64,000 nt of DNA from Streptomyces antnestii (GCF_004005495.1 NZ_RZYA01000018.1:62001-126000); one strand, 5' to 3'; shown: positions 7,488 to 15,800, numbered from the stretch's first letter. The notes: a model not told the origin generated them from the letters alone. Made by a program: numbers and translations.

Positions 7488-7521
7488 CCGGCCCCCTCGG
7501 CGACACCGCCGAGGGGGCCGG
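7488..7521 (-). terminator. Hairpin downstream of the LCP-like gene
   Basis: CCGGCCCCCTCGGC and GCCGAGGGGGCCGG form a perfect 14-bp stem with a 6-nt loop just after the stop of the LCP-like gene, before rsfS. The T-tract is weak, as is usual in Streptomyces. Confidence 0.7.
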
Positions 7522-7529
7522 ACCCGTGT

Positions 7530-9317
7530 CTACTGCCCGCCGGTGTAGTCCTGGCCGAGGACCACGGACACGTCCGCGTTCGCCTCGGTGGTGCCCTTGC
7601 GTACCGCGCTCGTCGGCAGGCCCAGGGTCTTGGCGACCTCGACGGCGTCCTGCTTGCGGCCGGCGTCGGAGTACGTGATCTGCGTCGCGGCCTGGGGCAC
7701 GGCGCCCGATCCGGCGTCGACGAAGGTGTAGCCGCCGTTGATCAGGGTGACCCTGGCCTTCCCCGTGCGGTCCTTGACGCCGGTGGCGTTCTTGATGCCC
7801 ACCCGTACCGGGGCGCCCTTGCCGGGGTTCTTGACCGTCCCGCCGAGGACATCCTTGACGACGCTGCCGGTGGCCTGTTCGGACAGGGTGCCGTCCTGCT
7901 GCACGGGCAGGAGCGCGGTCTTGTAGTCGCCGCCCTTGGCCCGGTCGGCGAGCTTGGCGAGGAACGCGCCGAGGTCCTTGTCACCGAGCGACGGGTCGAG
8001 GATCTGGGCGAGGGACTGCACGGTGACGGTGGCGTCGTGCGGGTCGGACGACAGCTTGCCCAGCACGCCCTGCATGACCTGGCCGAACCGCATGAGCTGC
8101 GCGGACTCGGCCTCGCCGGGCGCACGGTAGGTGGCGTACGCGACGGCCATCGGGCCGCTGAGCGTCTGCTGCCGCCCCTTCTTGACCAGGGGGGATGTCG
8201 CCTTCTTGGACGCCTTCTTGCCGGATTTCGCGGCCGGGTCCGGAACATCGGTGTTCGTGTCGACGTAGATGTTGCCGACGAGCTCGACGAGGTTGTTGAG
8301 ATACGGGGTGTCGAGCCGCCAGGTGCCTTCGACGTCCGTGCCGAGGACGGTGTCAATGGCGTCGCGCGTGCCGGAGGACCCGTCGTCGCCGACGGACTTG
8401 CCGAGCGTCGTCGGGCTGCCGTCGTCGTCCGTCAGGGCAAGGGAGTTGGGGAGCAGGACGGTGGTGCCCTGCTTGGTGGTGGTGTTGTTGACGAGCAGGG
8501 CCGTGGAGGTGCCGCCGCCCTTGGTGTTGTGCAGGTGGACGACGATCACGTCGCGGTTCTGCGGTCCTGCCGTGTCGGCGGGGCCCTTGCCGGAGTCGGT
8601 GGAGCCGAAGCCGGGCAGTTTGCCCGCGTACCAGAGGTAGCCGACGCCGCCGGTGACGCAGAGCACGAGGACGACGACGAGGGCGACGACGCGGCTGCGG
8701 CCTCGGCGGCGGGCCTCCTCGCGGCGTTCGGTGCGCGACTCCGTGAACTTCAGCCAGTCGATGACGTCTTCGGAGTTCTCGTCCGGTTCCTCCACGAAGG
8801 AGAACTGCTCGGTGCGGTACTCGGGCGCCGTGTCGCGCTCACGCGCCGGGGGCTCGGTCCGGGGAGCGGCCTGGGCCGGGATGTGCGCGGTCGCCGTCTG
8901 CTGCTCGATGCGCTGCTGTTCTATGCGCTGCTGCTCGACCCGCTGCTGCTGTCCCGTTCCGGCGGCCGTCCCGTAGGGGTCGTAGGAGGAGGGCTGCCCC
9001 TGCTGCACGGGCGCACCCGCCCCGTAGGGGTCGTACATGTCGTTGTACGAGGGTGCCGGCGGCTGCTGGCCGGTGGCGTACGGGTCGTAGCCGTACCCCT
9101 GGCCGCCGTGACCACCCTGGCCGCCCTGGTCCGCCTGGCCGCCCTGGCCCCCCTGGCCGGGGGGCTGCTGCTGATACCCGTACTGGGGAGGCTGCTGGGG
9201 CACCTGCCGGTACACGGGCTGCCCGAACTCGTCGTAGCCGACGAGCTCGTACTGGTCGGACGTGTTGGACGCGTCCCCCGAGTAACTGCCCGAGTAACCG
9301 TCGTATCGGTCGTTCAC
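7530..9317 (-). CDS. LytR-CpsA-Psr-like membrane protein with LytR_C domain
   Basis: A 595-residue protein. An N-terminal cytoplasmic region of about 225 residues is rich in Gln, Gly, Tyr and Pro and contains a QQRIEQQ repeat. One transmembrane helix (VVALVVVLVLCVTGGVGYLWY) follows, then an extracytoplasmic region with an LCP-like fold and a C-terminal LytR_C domain (VRVGIKNATG...). LCP enzymes transfer polymers to peptidoglycan. Here the usual R-x-D-T and S-I-P-R-D motifs are replaced by GGTST and VLLPNSL, so the catalytic Arg and Asp residues appear to be absent. It may be a non-catalytic homologue. The GTG at 9317 follows GAGAGGGG; nadD ends 16 nt upstream. Confidence 0.85.
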   Translation of the reverse strand: MNDRYDGYSGSYSGDASNTSDQYELVGYDEFGQPVYRQVPQQPPQYGYQQQPPGQGGQGGQADQGGQGGHGGQGYGYDPYATGQQPPAPSYNDMYDPYGAGAPVQQGQPSSYDPYGTAAGTGQQQRVEQQRIEQQRIEQQTATAHIPAQAAPRTEPPARERDTAPEYRTEQFSFVEEPDENSEDVIDWLKFTESRTERREEARRRGRSRVVALVVVLVLCVTGGVGYLWYAGKLPGFGSTDSGKGPADTAGPQNRDVIVVHLHNTKGGGTSTALLVNNTTTKQGTTVLLPNSLALTDDDGSPTTLGKSVGDDGSSGTRDAIDTVLGTDVEGTWRLDTPYLNNLVELVGNIYVDTNTDVPDPAAKSGKKASKKATSPLVKKGRQQTLSGPMAVAYATYRAPGEAESAQLMRFGQVMQGVLGKLSSDPHDATVTVQSLAQILDPSLGDKDLGAFLAKLADRAKGGDYKTALLPVQQDGTLSEQATGSVVKDVLGGTVKNPGKGAPVRVGIKNATGVKDRTGKARVTLINGGYTFVDAGSGAVPQAATQITYSDAGRKQDAVEVAKTLGLPTSAVRKGTTEANADVSVVLGQDYTGGQ

Positions 9318-9333
9318 CGGTGCCCCTCTCGGC

Positions 9334-9996
9334 TCACTCGCCGCGGTACAGCTCGCGCTTGTCGATGTAGCGCACCACACCGTCCGGCACCAGATACCAG
9401 ACGGGGTCACCCGCGGCGACCCGCGCACGGCAGTCCGTGGACGAGATGGCGAGGGCCGGCACCTCGACGAGCGAGACACCGCCCTCCGGCAGACCGGGGT
9501 CGATCAGATGGTGCCCCGGCCGGGTGACGCCGATGAAGTGCGCAAGGGAGAACAGTTCTTCCGTGTACCGCCAGGTGAGGATCTGGCCCAGGGCGTCGGC
9601 GCCCGTGATGAAGAAGAGGTCCGTGTCCGGATTGAGCGCGTGCAGATCGCGCAGCGTGTCCGTGGTGTACGTCGGTCCGCCGCGGTCGATGTCGATGCGG
9701 CTCACCGAGAACTGGGGGTTCTCGGCGGTCGCGATGACCGTCATCAGATAGCGGTCCTCGGCCGGGCTGACGCGGCGGTCCGTCTTCTGCCACGGCTGCC
9801 CGGTGGGCACGAACACGACCTCGTCGAGGTGGAACTGCGCGGCGACCTCGCTGGCGGCCACCAGGTGTCCGTGGTGGATCGGGTCAAACGTTCCGCCCAT
9901 GACGCCGAGGCGCCGCTTGGCGGTGCTGATCCGTGCCCGGTCCGGGCCGCCGGCCGGGCCGTTCACCGGACTTGTCACCATGTCGTGCTGTCCCAT
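9334..9996 (-). CDS. nadD: Nicotinate-nucleotide adenylyltransferase
   Basis: A 220-residue cytoplasmic enzyme that adenylates nicotinate mononucleotide to deamido-NAD in NAD synthesis. The nucleotidyltransferase signature GGTFDPIHHGHL is near residue 34 and the second ATP-binding motif ISSTDCR is near residue 185. The ATG at 9996 (MGQHDMVTS) has GGGGAGGG about 9 nt upstream; a further in-frame ATG at 9978 has poorer context. The N-terminal ~30 residues before the fold are variable in actinobacteria. It is first in the block nadD-LCP-rsfS-phosphatase on the minus strand. Confidence 0.95.
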   Translation of the reverse strand: MGQHDMVTSPVNGPAGGPDRARISTAKRRLGVMGGTFDPIHHGHLVAASEVAAQFHLDEVVFVPTGQPWQKTDRRVSPAEDRYLMTVIATAENPQFSVSRIDIDRGGPTYTTDTLRDLHALNPDTDLFFITGADALGQILTWRYTEELFSLAHFIGVTRPGHHLIDPGLPEGGVSLVEVPALAISSTDCRARVAAGDPVWYLVPDGVVRYIDKRELYRGE

Positions 9997-10162
9997 TCCG
10001 AATTCCCTCCCCGTGCGCCGGACAGGGTAGTAGATTGAGCTTCCGCCTTCGGGCAACGGTCAGGGCTTGGCCGTCATGAGGCTCTTCCCGAGCCGAGTGA
10101 GAAGCCGCTCCCCAGAGGAGCGGAGGAGTCACGCGTGCAGAGCCTACTGGGCAGCACGAACA

Positions 10163-10216
10163 GCGCCGCCTGTGGGGACGAAGCCTCGGGGCTTCACCCC
10201 CACAGACGGCGCTTTT
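10163..10216. terminator. Long nested hairpin between nadD and a small membrane protein gene
   Basis: GCGCCGCCTGTGGGG (10163-10177) pairs with CCCCACAGACGGCGC (10198-10212) with one G-U mismatch. A second perfect hairpin, GAAGCC/GGCTTC, lies inside the loop. On the plus strand it is followed by TTTT, yet no plus-strand gene precedes it. On the minus strand it follows the 54-residue membrane protein gene. It may be that gene's terminator, or the end of an unannotated plus-strand RNA. Confidence 0.6.
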
Positions 10217-10221
10217 GCACG

Positions 10222-10386
10222 TCAGCGGTCCCGGTTGAAGCGCGTGGTGATCCACAGCAGCAGAAGCAGCACGAACAGCGCGCCGCCGCCGGTGAGGTAC
10301 GGGCTGAGGCTGGGGTGGTTGCCGCCGTGCTCGCCGCCTTCGGCGGCGAGGGTGGCCAGCTGGGCAGCGGTGCTGTGGAGGCTCAT
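10222..10386 (-). CDS. Small single-pass membrane protein, 54 aa
   Basis: ATG to TGA, 54 residues. The polar, His/Gly-rich start MSLHSTAAQLATLAAEGGE is followed by one strongly hydrophobic helix, GGGALFVLLLLLWITTRF, and a basic end (NRDR), indicating an N-out/C-in single span. Codon use is strongly GC3-biased, and a hairpin follows the stop. It is too short to assign to an enzyme family, and the ribosome site is weak. A second, unrelated mini membrane protein lies just upstream on the same strand. Function unknown. Confidence 0.65.
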   Translation of the reverse strand: MSLHSTAAQLATLAAEGGEHGGNHPSLSPYLTGGGALFVLLLLLWITTRFNRDR

Positions 10387-10531
10387 CGTCAGCAGGACCT
10401 ATCCGGGTGAGACGGGATACGGGATGGGGAAAATCACGCCCATCGTATGCGGGGGTGTCGACGGCGATCACGCCGACTCTGCCGTACGGGCGTCCCACCT
10501 GCTCGGAGCTGTCCCGCCGTCAGCCGTCCCG

Positions 10532-10708
10532 TCAGTCGTCGCTCGAGTCGTCGCGCTTGTAACCGCGCAGCAGGAACCAGCCCATGAAGGCGCTCCCGAG
10601 CACGCCGACGACGATGACCGTGCGCAGCAGATTGCCCGCGCCCTGCTGGTCGGAGGCGGCGGCGCTGACCACGTGCGTGAGCCAGGCGGCGCCGGAGGTG
10701 TGCTCCAT
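10532..10708 (-). CDS. Small single-pass membrane protein, 58 aa
   Basis: ATG to TGA, 58 residues, beginning MEHTSGAAWLTHVVSAAAS. One hydrophobic helix, TVIVVGVLGSAFMGWFLL, is followed by RGYKRDDSSDD, a short charged tail likely to be cytoplasmic. GGAG lies 9 nt before the ATG. The gene is divergent from the M48-like protease starting at 10816, so the two probably share the 107-bp promoter region. The pattern (tiny, one span, acidic tail) suits a regulator or assembly factor of a membrane complex, but this is only inference. GC3 use supports a real gene. Confidence 0.7.
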   Translation of the reverse strand: MEHTSGAAWLTHVVSAAASDQQGAGNLLRTVIVVGVLGSAFMGWFLLRGYKRDDSSDD

Positions 10709-10815
10709 GGTGTTTCGCTCCTTCGGTGTGCTGCCCCGCCACGGTAACTCCGCCTACTGTGGAGACCTCCTCGGGGGCACAACAGAACACGACGGCACAC
10801 GAACATGGGGGAAGC

Positions 10816-11898
10816 ATGTCCGACGTCAACGACGACCGGCACGAGCACGTACCGAGCAGGCAGCGGCGCCGCTTCGAGGGGATCTCCTCGCGGGCGTACG
10901 AGCACCCGGCCGACCGCTCCGCCCTGGTCGCGCTGCGCAAGCTCAGCGGCTTCGACACGGTCTTCAAGGCCCTCAGCGGTCTGCTGCCCGAGCGTAGTCT
11001 GCGTCTGCTCTTCCTCTCGGACTCGGTACGGGTCTCCGACGAGCAGTTCGCGCACCTCAACGACATGCTGCGGGACGCCTGTTACATCCTGGACCTGGAG
11101 AAGGTCCCGCCGATGTACGTCACGCAGGACCCCAAGCCCAACGCGATGTGTATCGGCCTCGACGAGCCGATCATCGTCGTCACCACCGGCCTCGTGGAGC
11201 TCCTCGACGAGGAGGAGATGCGGGCCGTCGTCGGCCACGAGGTGGGCCACGCGCTGTCCGGCCACGCGGTCTACCGGACGATACTGCTGTTCCTGACCAG
11301 CCTCGCGCTCCGCGTCGCGTGGATCCCGCTCGGCAACCTCGCGATCATGGCGATCGTCACGGCGCTGCGCGAGTGGTTCCGCAAGTCGGAGCTGTCCGCG
11401 GACCGTGCGGGGCTGCTGGTCGGCCAGGACCTCCAGGCGTCGATGCGCGGCCTGATGAAGATCGCGGGCGGCAACCACCTGCACGAGATGAACGTGGACG
11501 CGTTCCTCAAGCAGGCCGACGAGTACGAGGCCGCGGGCGACCTGCGCGACTCCGTCCTGAAGATCCTCAACGTGCTGCCGCGTACGCACCCCTTCACCAC
11601 GGTCCGCGCGGCCGAGCTGAAGAAGTGGGCCGCGACCCGCGACTACCAGCGGATCATGGACGGCCACTACCCGCGCCGCACCGAGGACAAGGACACCTCG
11701 GTCACCGACTCGTTCCGCCAGTCGGCCTCGCACTACGCGGACAACGTGCGCGGCTCCAAGGACCCGCTGATGAAGCTGGTCACGGATCTCGCGGGCGGCG
11801 CGGGCGACCTGGGCGGCAAGCTGTTCGGGAAGTTCGGCGGCGGCAGCGGGGGCGGGGGCGGCAACGCCGGCAACCACGGGACGCCGGAGGACGAGTAG
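10816..11898 (+). CDS. M48-family zinc metallopeptidase
   Basis: A 360-residue protein with the zinc-binding HEVGH motif (about residues 139-143) followed by ALSGHAVYR, and a downstream glutamate in ELSADRAG (about residue 190) as third ligand. This is the arrangement of M48 (Ste24/HtpX-like) peptidases. The hydrophobic stretch TILLFLTSLALRVAWIPLGNLAIMAIVTAL between them suggests membrane association. The C-terminal 40 residues are Gly-rich. The ATG at 10816 follows GGGGGAAGC. It stands alone, divergent from two small membrane protein genes. A role in membrane-protein quality control is plausible from the family; the substrate is unknown. Confidence 0.85.
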   Translation: MSDVNDDRHEHVPSRQRRRFEGISSRAYEHPADRSALVALRKLSGFDTVFKALSGLLPERSLRLLFLSDSVRVSDEQFAHLNDMLRDACYILDLEKVPPMYVTQDPKPNAMCIGLDEPIIVVTTGLVELLDEEEMRAVVGHEVGHALSGHAVYRTILLFLTSLALRVAWIPLGNLAIMAIVTALREWFRKSELSADRAGLLVGQDLQASMRGLMKIAGGNHLHEMNVDAFLKQADEYEAAGDLRDSVLKILNVLPRTHPFTTVRAAELKKWAATRDYQRIMDGHYPRRTEDKDTSVTDSFRQSASHYADNVRGSKDPLMKLVTDLAGGAGDLGGKLFGKFGGGSGGGGGNAGNHGTPEDE

Positions 11899-11900
11899 GT

Positions 11901-11936
11901 CAGACGGGCCAGACGGGCCAGACGGGCCGGACGGGC
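11901..11936. repeat. Four tandem copies of the 9-mer CAGACGGGC
   Basis: Immediately after the M48 peptidase stop, CAGACGGGC is repeated three times exactly and once with an A-to-G change. No coding or terminator role is evident. Confidence 0.7.
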
Positions 11937-11952
11937 GCGTAGGTCGGACGGG

Positions 11953-13032
11953 TCAGACAGACGGCTGGGCGCTCGGCGCGAGCGCGCCGCACAGCGACAC
12001 CCCGGCCGCGTCGCCCGTCGCGTACGGGTCGGTGCCGGCCGGGCCGCCCTTCGCCGGCGCCTGCCCCGCGAGCAGCGGGTGCAGGTGGGCGGCCGAGTCC
12101 ACGGAGCAGGACAGCGGCCCGGCCTGCAGAGAGCTGACGGCCAGCTCGGCCTGGTGCATGCGCAGGTCGTCCCGGTCGAAGCGGAAGTGCAGCTCACGGC
12201 GGACCGTGAACAGGGACGCCTTCGCGCCGGCGGCGGCGCCGGCCGGGCGCAGCGCGTAGACGAAGGTGTGGTCGGAGGCGACCTCCAGGGTGTCCGCGTC
12301 GGTCTCCGTGGCGCGCAGGGTGCCCTGGACGCGGATCCGGTTGTCGGCGAGCGTGGTCTGCGCCGGGTCGAAGCGGACGAGCCAGCCGGTGGCCGCGTGC
12401 CGGCCGTCGGAGGCGGGCCGGGTGAAGCTCCGGTCGAACTGGTCGAGCTGCTGCGGGTCGAGCAGGATCCGCACGGGCCGTACGGCGTTGCGGGTGAGCA
12501 CGTCGGGGTCGAGCGACGACTCGACGAGGTAGTCCTTGGCGGTGGTCAGTGCGGTGAGGACCTGGCTCTCGGAGAAGTGCGAGGTGCGCCGGACCGCGGG
12601 CAGCTGGATGCCTTCGGCCGCGGTCCTGAACTGGGCGGCGGGGCTGTGCGCGAAGAGCTCGGACACCGACGTCGCGCCGGGCACCCGGCCCGGGGGCGCG
12701 AGCGGGACGACGGTCATCCGCAGCGGTTCGGCGTGGTGGGCCGCCGCCGGGTGCAGATACGGGTTGCGTACGCCCATGTAGATCGCCGTGCCGAAGGCGA
12801 CGACGATCAGGACGACCAGGATCACGGCCTGCTTGGAGAAGCCCCGGTGCGCTCCGGGGCGCCGGCGTACGGCGGGCGCGTGGTCGGCGATGCGCTCCTG
12901 CGCGGAGAACTCCTGGAGCCGGGCAGCGCGGATGAACGACTCGTCGAAGACGACGGATCGGTACTCGTCCTCTCCACCACTGCCGGGAGCGCCCTCGGGG
13001 GTGCCGTCCGGTGGGTCTCCTGGCCCGCCCAT
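11953..13032 (-). CDS. Single-pass membrane protein with VVFDE-RAAR motif (paralogue A)
   Basis: A 359-residue protein. The cytoplasmic N-terminus contains EDEYRSVVFDESFIRAARLQ near residue 25, a basic segment follows, then one transmembrane helix (AVILVVLIVVAFGTAIYMGV, about 68-88) and a ~270-residue extracytoplasmic region without recognised catalytic motifs but with two late cysteines (LSCSVD, VSLCGAL). The N-terminal motif recurs in the neighbouring shorter protein at 13134-13724. The ATG at 13032 has only a weak AAGG nearby. The two genes lie in tandem between the protease and proA and probably act together. I do not recognise a family. Confidence 0.75.
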   Translation of the reverse strand: MGGPGDPPDGTPEGAPGSGGEDEYRSVVFDESFIRAARLQEFSAQERIADHAPAVRRRPGAHRGFSKQAVILVVLIVVAFGTAIYMGVRNPYLHPAAAHHAEPLRMTVVPLAPPGRVPGATSVSELFAHSPAAQFRTAAEGIQLPAVRRTSHFSESQVLTALTTAKDYLVESSLDPDVLTRNAVRPVRILLDPQQLDQFDRSFTRPASDGRHAATGWLVRFDPAQTTLADNRIRVQGTLRATETDADTLEVASDHTFVYALRPAGAAAGAKASLFTVRRELHFRFDRDDLRMHQAELAVSSLQAGPLSCSVDSAAHLHPLLAGQAPAKGGPAGTDPYATGDAAGVSLCGALAPSAQPSV

Positions 13033-13133
13033 ACCTTCAGGGTAGGTCTCCGGGAGGTCCGGTAAACGCCCTGGTACACGACAACTTCCGCCGGGTCCCG
13101 GGAGCCGCGCCCGCGGCCGGTGCCCGTCCGTGG

Positions 13134-13724
13134 TCAGGGGGTGCGCGGGACCGCGGAGACCGGTGGCCGGGAGTGGTCGGCGGAGGCGGAGGGGGCGGTC
13201 GGGAAACCCTTCTCCAGCTCGGTCGTGGCGGGCGGCGGCACCCGGTCCTGGCGCCCCGACGAGGCGCCGCGGTAGACGGCGGTGAAGGCCAGCGCGACCA
13301 TGCCGACGCCCATCAGGACGGCGAGCATCCAGGCGACGGGGCGGCGCCAGCGCACCTTGGCCGCGTAGGCGCCGGGGCGCGGGTAGCCGTCGTCGTCGAC
13401 ATCGGGGTCGTAGAGGTCGTCGGCGTCCGGGCCGTGGCCGTGTCCGCCCCTCGCGCCCGGGCCGTATCCGTCGTCGTAGAGGTCGTCGTCCACCGCGGGG
13501 CCGCGGGTGCGGGCCCGGCGGGCCTCGGCCTCCTGGGCCTCGGCACGGGCCTGCGCCGCGTCGAGCAGGCGCTCGACGGCGCTGGGTTCGTGGATCCGGG
13601 CGGCCCGTACGAAGTCCTCGTCGAAGACCACGGAGGCGAACTCTTCGTCCGCGCCTCCGCGGTCGCGCTCGTCGTCGGGCTCCCAGCCGTCAGGGAACGG
13701 CGTGCCCCCCACGTCGTCCGGCAC
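13134..13724 (-). CDS. Single-pass membrane protein with VVFDE-RAAR motif (paralogue B)
   Basis: A 196-residue protein. An acidic N-terminus contains DEEFASVVFDEDFVRAARIH followed by PSAVERLLDA. An Asp/Tyr-rich linker comes next, then one membrane helix (PVAWMLAVLMGVGMVALAFTAVY, about 130-152) and a short Ser/Pro-rich exterior. The motif matches that of the larger protein immediately downstream (11953-13032), so the pair share a cytoplasmic module attached to different exteriors. The start is GTG at 13724, with a weak ribosome site. Function unknown; GC3-biased codons support expression. Confidence 0.75.
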   Translation of the reverse strand: MPDDVGGTPFPDGWEPDDERDRGGADEEFASVVFDEDFVRAARIHEPSAVERLLDAAQARAEAQEAEARRARTRGPAVDDDLYDDGYGPGARGGHGHGPDADDLYDPDVDDDGYPRPGAYAAKVRWRRPVAWMLAVLMGVGMVALAFTAVYRGASSGRQDRVPPPATTELEKGFPTAPSASADHSRPPVSAVPRTP

Positions 13725-13802
13725 GCGTCCAGAGTAGACCTGGGGGGTCGTTTTGGGCAGTCGGTGGGGGAATTCACCTTGTCCCGCACCGCTGTCCCGC
13801 GG

Positions 13803-15086
13803 CTACCGGATGTGGCCGTCCCCGGTGACGATGTACTTGGTGCTGGTCAGCTCCGGAAGGCCCATGGGCCCCCGAGCATGAAGCTTCTGGGTGGAGATGC
13901 CGATCTCCGCGCCGAAGCCGAACTGGCCGCCGTCCGTGAAGCGCGTCGAGGCGTTCACGGCGACCGTCGTGGAGTCGACCAGCTGGGTGAACCGGCGGGC
14001 CGCCTGCTGCGAGGTGGTGACGATGGCCTCGGTGTGGCCGGACGACCAGAGGCGGATGTGCTCCACGGCCGCGTCCAGGGAGTGCACGACGGCGGCGGCG
14101 ATGTCGTACGAGAGGTACTCGGTCTCCCAGTCCTCCGGGGTCGCCTCGACGACGGTGGCCTTGGAGCCCTCCGCGTAGGACAGGATCCGCTCGTCGCCGT
14201 GCACGGTGACGCCGGCCTCGGCGAGGGCCTGGAGGGCGCGCGGCACGAAGGCGTCGGCGATGTCCTGGTGGACGAGGAGGGTCTCGGCCGCGTTGCAGAC
14301 GCTGGGGCGCTGGGCCTTGGAGTTGATCAAAATGTCGACGGCCATGTCGAGGTCGGCGTGCGCGTCGACGTAGACGTGGCAGTTGCCGGTGCCGGTCTCG
14401 ATGACGGGGACGGTGGAGTTCTCGACGACGTTCTTGATGAGGGACGCGCCGCCGCGCGGGATGAGGACGTCGACGAGGCCGCGCGCCCGCATCAGCTCGG
14501 TGACCGAGTCGCGGCTCTCGCCGGGCACGAGCTGGATCGCGTCGGCCGGCAGGCCCGAGCCGCCGACGGCGTCGCGCAGCACGCGCACGAGGGCGGTGTT
14601 GGACTCGTACGCGGACGAACTGCCGCGCAGGAGCACGGCGTTGCCCGACTTGAGGCAGAGGGCGGCGGCGTCGACCGTGACGTTGGGCCGGGCCTCGTAG
14701 ATGATGCCGACGACGCCGAGGGGGACGCGGACCTGGCGCAGGTCGATGCCGTTCGGGAGGGTGTTGCCGCGCACGACCGTGCCGACCGGGTCGGGCAGGG
14801 CGACGACGTCGCGCACGTCGGCGGCGATGGCGCGGACCCGCTCGGGGGTGAGCGTGAGGCGGTCGATGATCGACTCGCTGGTGCCGGCCTCACGGGCGCG
14901 GGCGATGTCCTTGGCGTTGGCCTCGACGATCTCGGCGGTACGCACTTCGAGGGCGTCGGCGATCGCGGCGAGCGCGTCGTCCTTCGCGGCCCGCGGCAGC
15001 GGGGCGATTTCGCTGGCCGCGGCCCTGGCACGGTAGGCCGCCTGGGCTACGGGGGTCATCGAGTCGTACGGCGAGAGCGAGGTCAT
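13803..15086 (-). CDS. proA: Glutamate-5-semialdehyde dehydrogenase (gamma-glutamyl phosphate reductase)
   Basis: A 427-residue NADPH-dependent enzyme, second step of proline synthesis, reducing gamma-glutamyl phosphate. The aldehyde-dehydrogenase-type catalytic Cys lies in QRPSVCNAAETLLVH. Other family signatures are GVVGIIYEARPNVT and the C-terminal FGFGAEIGISTQKLHARGPMG. The ATG at 15086 gives MTSLSPYDSMTPVAQ; no good ribosome site precedes it, and MTPVAQ (15059) is an alternative. proB is upstream on the same strand, separated by one conserved gene and two hairpins, so the pair may be transcribed separately. Confidence 0.96.
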   Translation of the reverse strand: MTSLSPYDSMTPVAQAAYRARAAASEIAPLPRAAKDDALAAIADALEVRTAEIVEANAKDIARAREAGTSESIIDRLTLTPERVRAIAADVRDVVALPDPVGTVVRGNTLPNGIDLRQVRVPLGVVGIIYEARPNVTVDAAALCLKSGNAVLLRGSSSAYESNTALVRVLRDAVGGSGLPADAIQLVPGESRDSVTELMRARGLVDVLIPRGGASLIKNVVENSTVPVIETGTGNCHVYVDAHADLDMAVDILINSKAQRPSVCNAAETLLVHQDIADAFVPRALQALAEAGVTVHGDERILSYAEGSKATVVEATPEDWETEYLSYDIAAAVVHSLDAAVEHIRLWSSGHTEAIVTTSQQAARRFTQLVDSTTVAVNASTRFTDGGQFGFGAEIGISTQKLHARGPMGLPELTSTKYIVTGDGHIR

Positions 15087-15149
15087 GCCGGGAAGCGTAA
15101 TGGGGCGGCGGAGCCGGGTCGGCACATGTCCCGAACCCTGAGATGTGAC

Positions 15150-15611
15150 CTAAAAGGGATGCACGCCCACCGGGGTGGCGGGCAGGGGGCCGTAGCCCTC
15201 GGCGATGCGCTGGTGGTACGTGTCGCGGTCGATGACCTCCAGGCCGACGATCTCCCACGGCGGGAGCTGGGAGCTCTGACGGTGTTCGCCCCACAGGCGC
15301 AGGGCCACGGCGGCCGCGTCGTGGAGGTCGCGGGCCTCTTCCCAGTAGCGGATCTCGGCGTGGTCGACGGCGTACCGGCTCGTCAGCAGAAAGGGGTGGT
15401 CGTGTGCCAGCTGTTCGAGGCCGCGTCGCACCTCGGCGAGGGGTGCGTCGGCGCCGGAGACGCTGAGGGTGACATGCCAGAGGCGGGGGCCTTCCTCCGT
15501 CACCGCGCCCTCCTCCCGCCCGCCGGGCTTGTACGACTCCCCGGCCGCGACGCTGGTCAGTGCCCGCTCCGCCGACCCTCGGGACGTGGCCCCCGGGCGC
15601 GCTCGCCTCAC
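15150..15611 (-). CDS. Conserved hypothetical protein between proB and proA
   Basis: 153 residues if the GTG at 15611 is used, which has a perfect AAAGGAGG 5 nt upstream. A second in-frame GTG at 15503 also has GGAGGAGG and would give 117 residues starting at VTEEGPRLWHVTLSV, where the conserved-looking part begins. The body is mixed alpha/beta with no cysteine-rich, membrane or catalytic signature that I recognise. It contains HDHPFLLTSRYAVDHAEIRYWEEARDL and ends PVGVHPF. Its place between proB and proA suggests co-regulation, not necessarily a role in proline synthesis. Confidence 0.8.
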   Translation of the reverse strand: MRRARPGATSRGSAERALTSVAAGESYKPGGREEGAVTEEGPRLWHVTLSVSGADAPLAEVRRGLEQLAHDHPFLLTSRYAVDHAEIRYWEEARDLHDAAAVALRLWGEHRQSSQLPPWEIVGLEVIDRDTYHQRIAEGYGPLPATPVGVHPF

Positions 15612-15673
15612 GACGGCCTCCTTTGCGCAATGGTCGTGCGGAACTTCCTGAATCAAAGTTGAGCAGGCCAAGC

Positions 15674-15778
15674 GCCCTCGTGGGGCGGTTTTGGGGAAGG
15701 TCCCCCGACGAGGGCCCGGCTTTCAGCCGTTTACACGGTTTACGCCCGGTGCGGGCGCCGGATCTTCACCCGCACCGG
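15674..15778 (-). terminator. Two hairpins downstream of proB
   Basis: CCGGTGCGGG/CCCGCACCGG (15746-15777, 10-bp perfect stem) and GCCCTCGTGGGG/CCCCGACGAGGGC (15674-15715, one bulge) both lie between proB and the next gene on the minus strand and probably end proB transcription. Confidence 0.65.
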
Positions 15779-15800
15779 CCGTCCCGGACTGCGCGAACGG

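Noticed and set aside
11901..11936. CRISPR-like array
   Set aside because: Four 9-bp direct repeats without spacers; no cas genes anywhere in the window.
13011..15662. 883-codon plus-strand reading frame over proA and neighbours
   Set aside because: It spans proA and the flanking genes on the opposite strand; no domain is recognisable and the codon pattern belongs to the minus strand.
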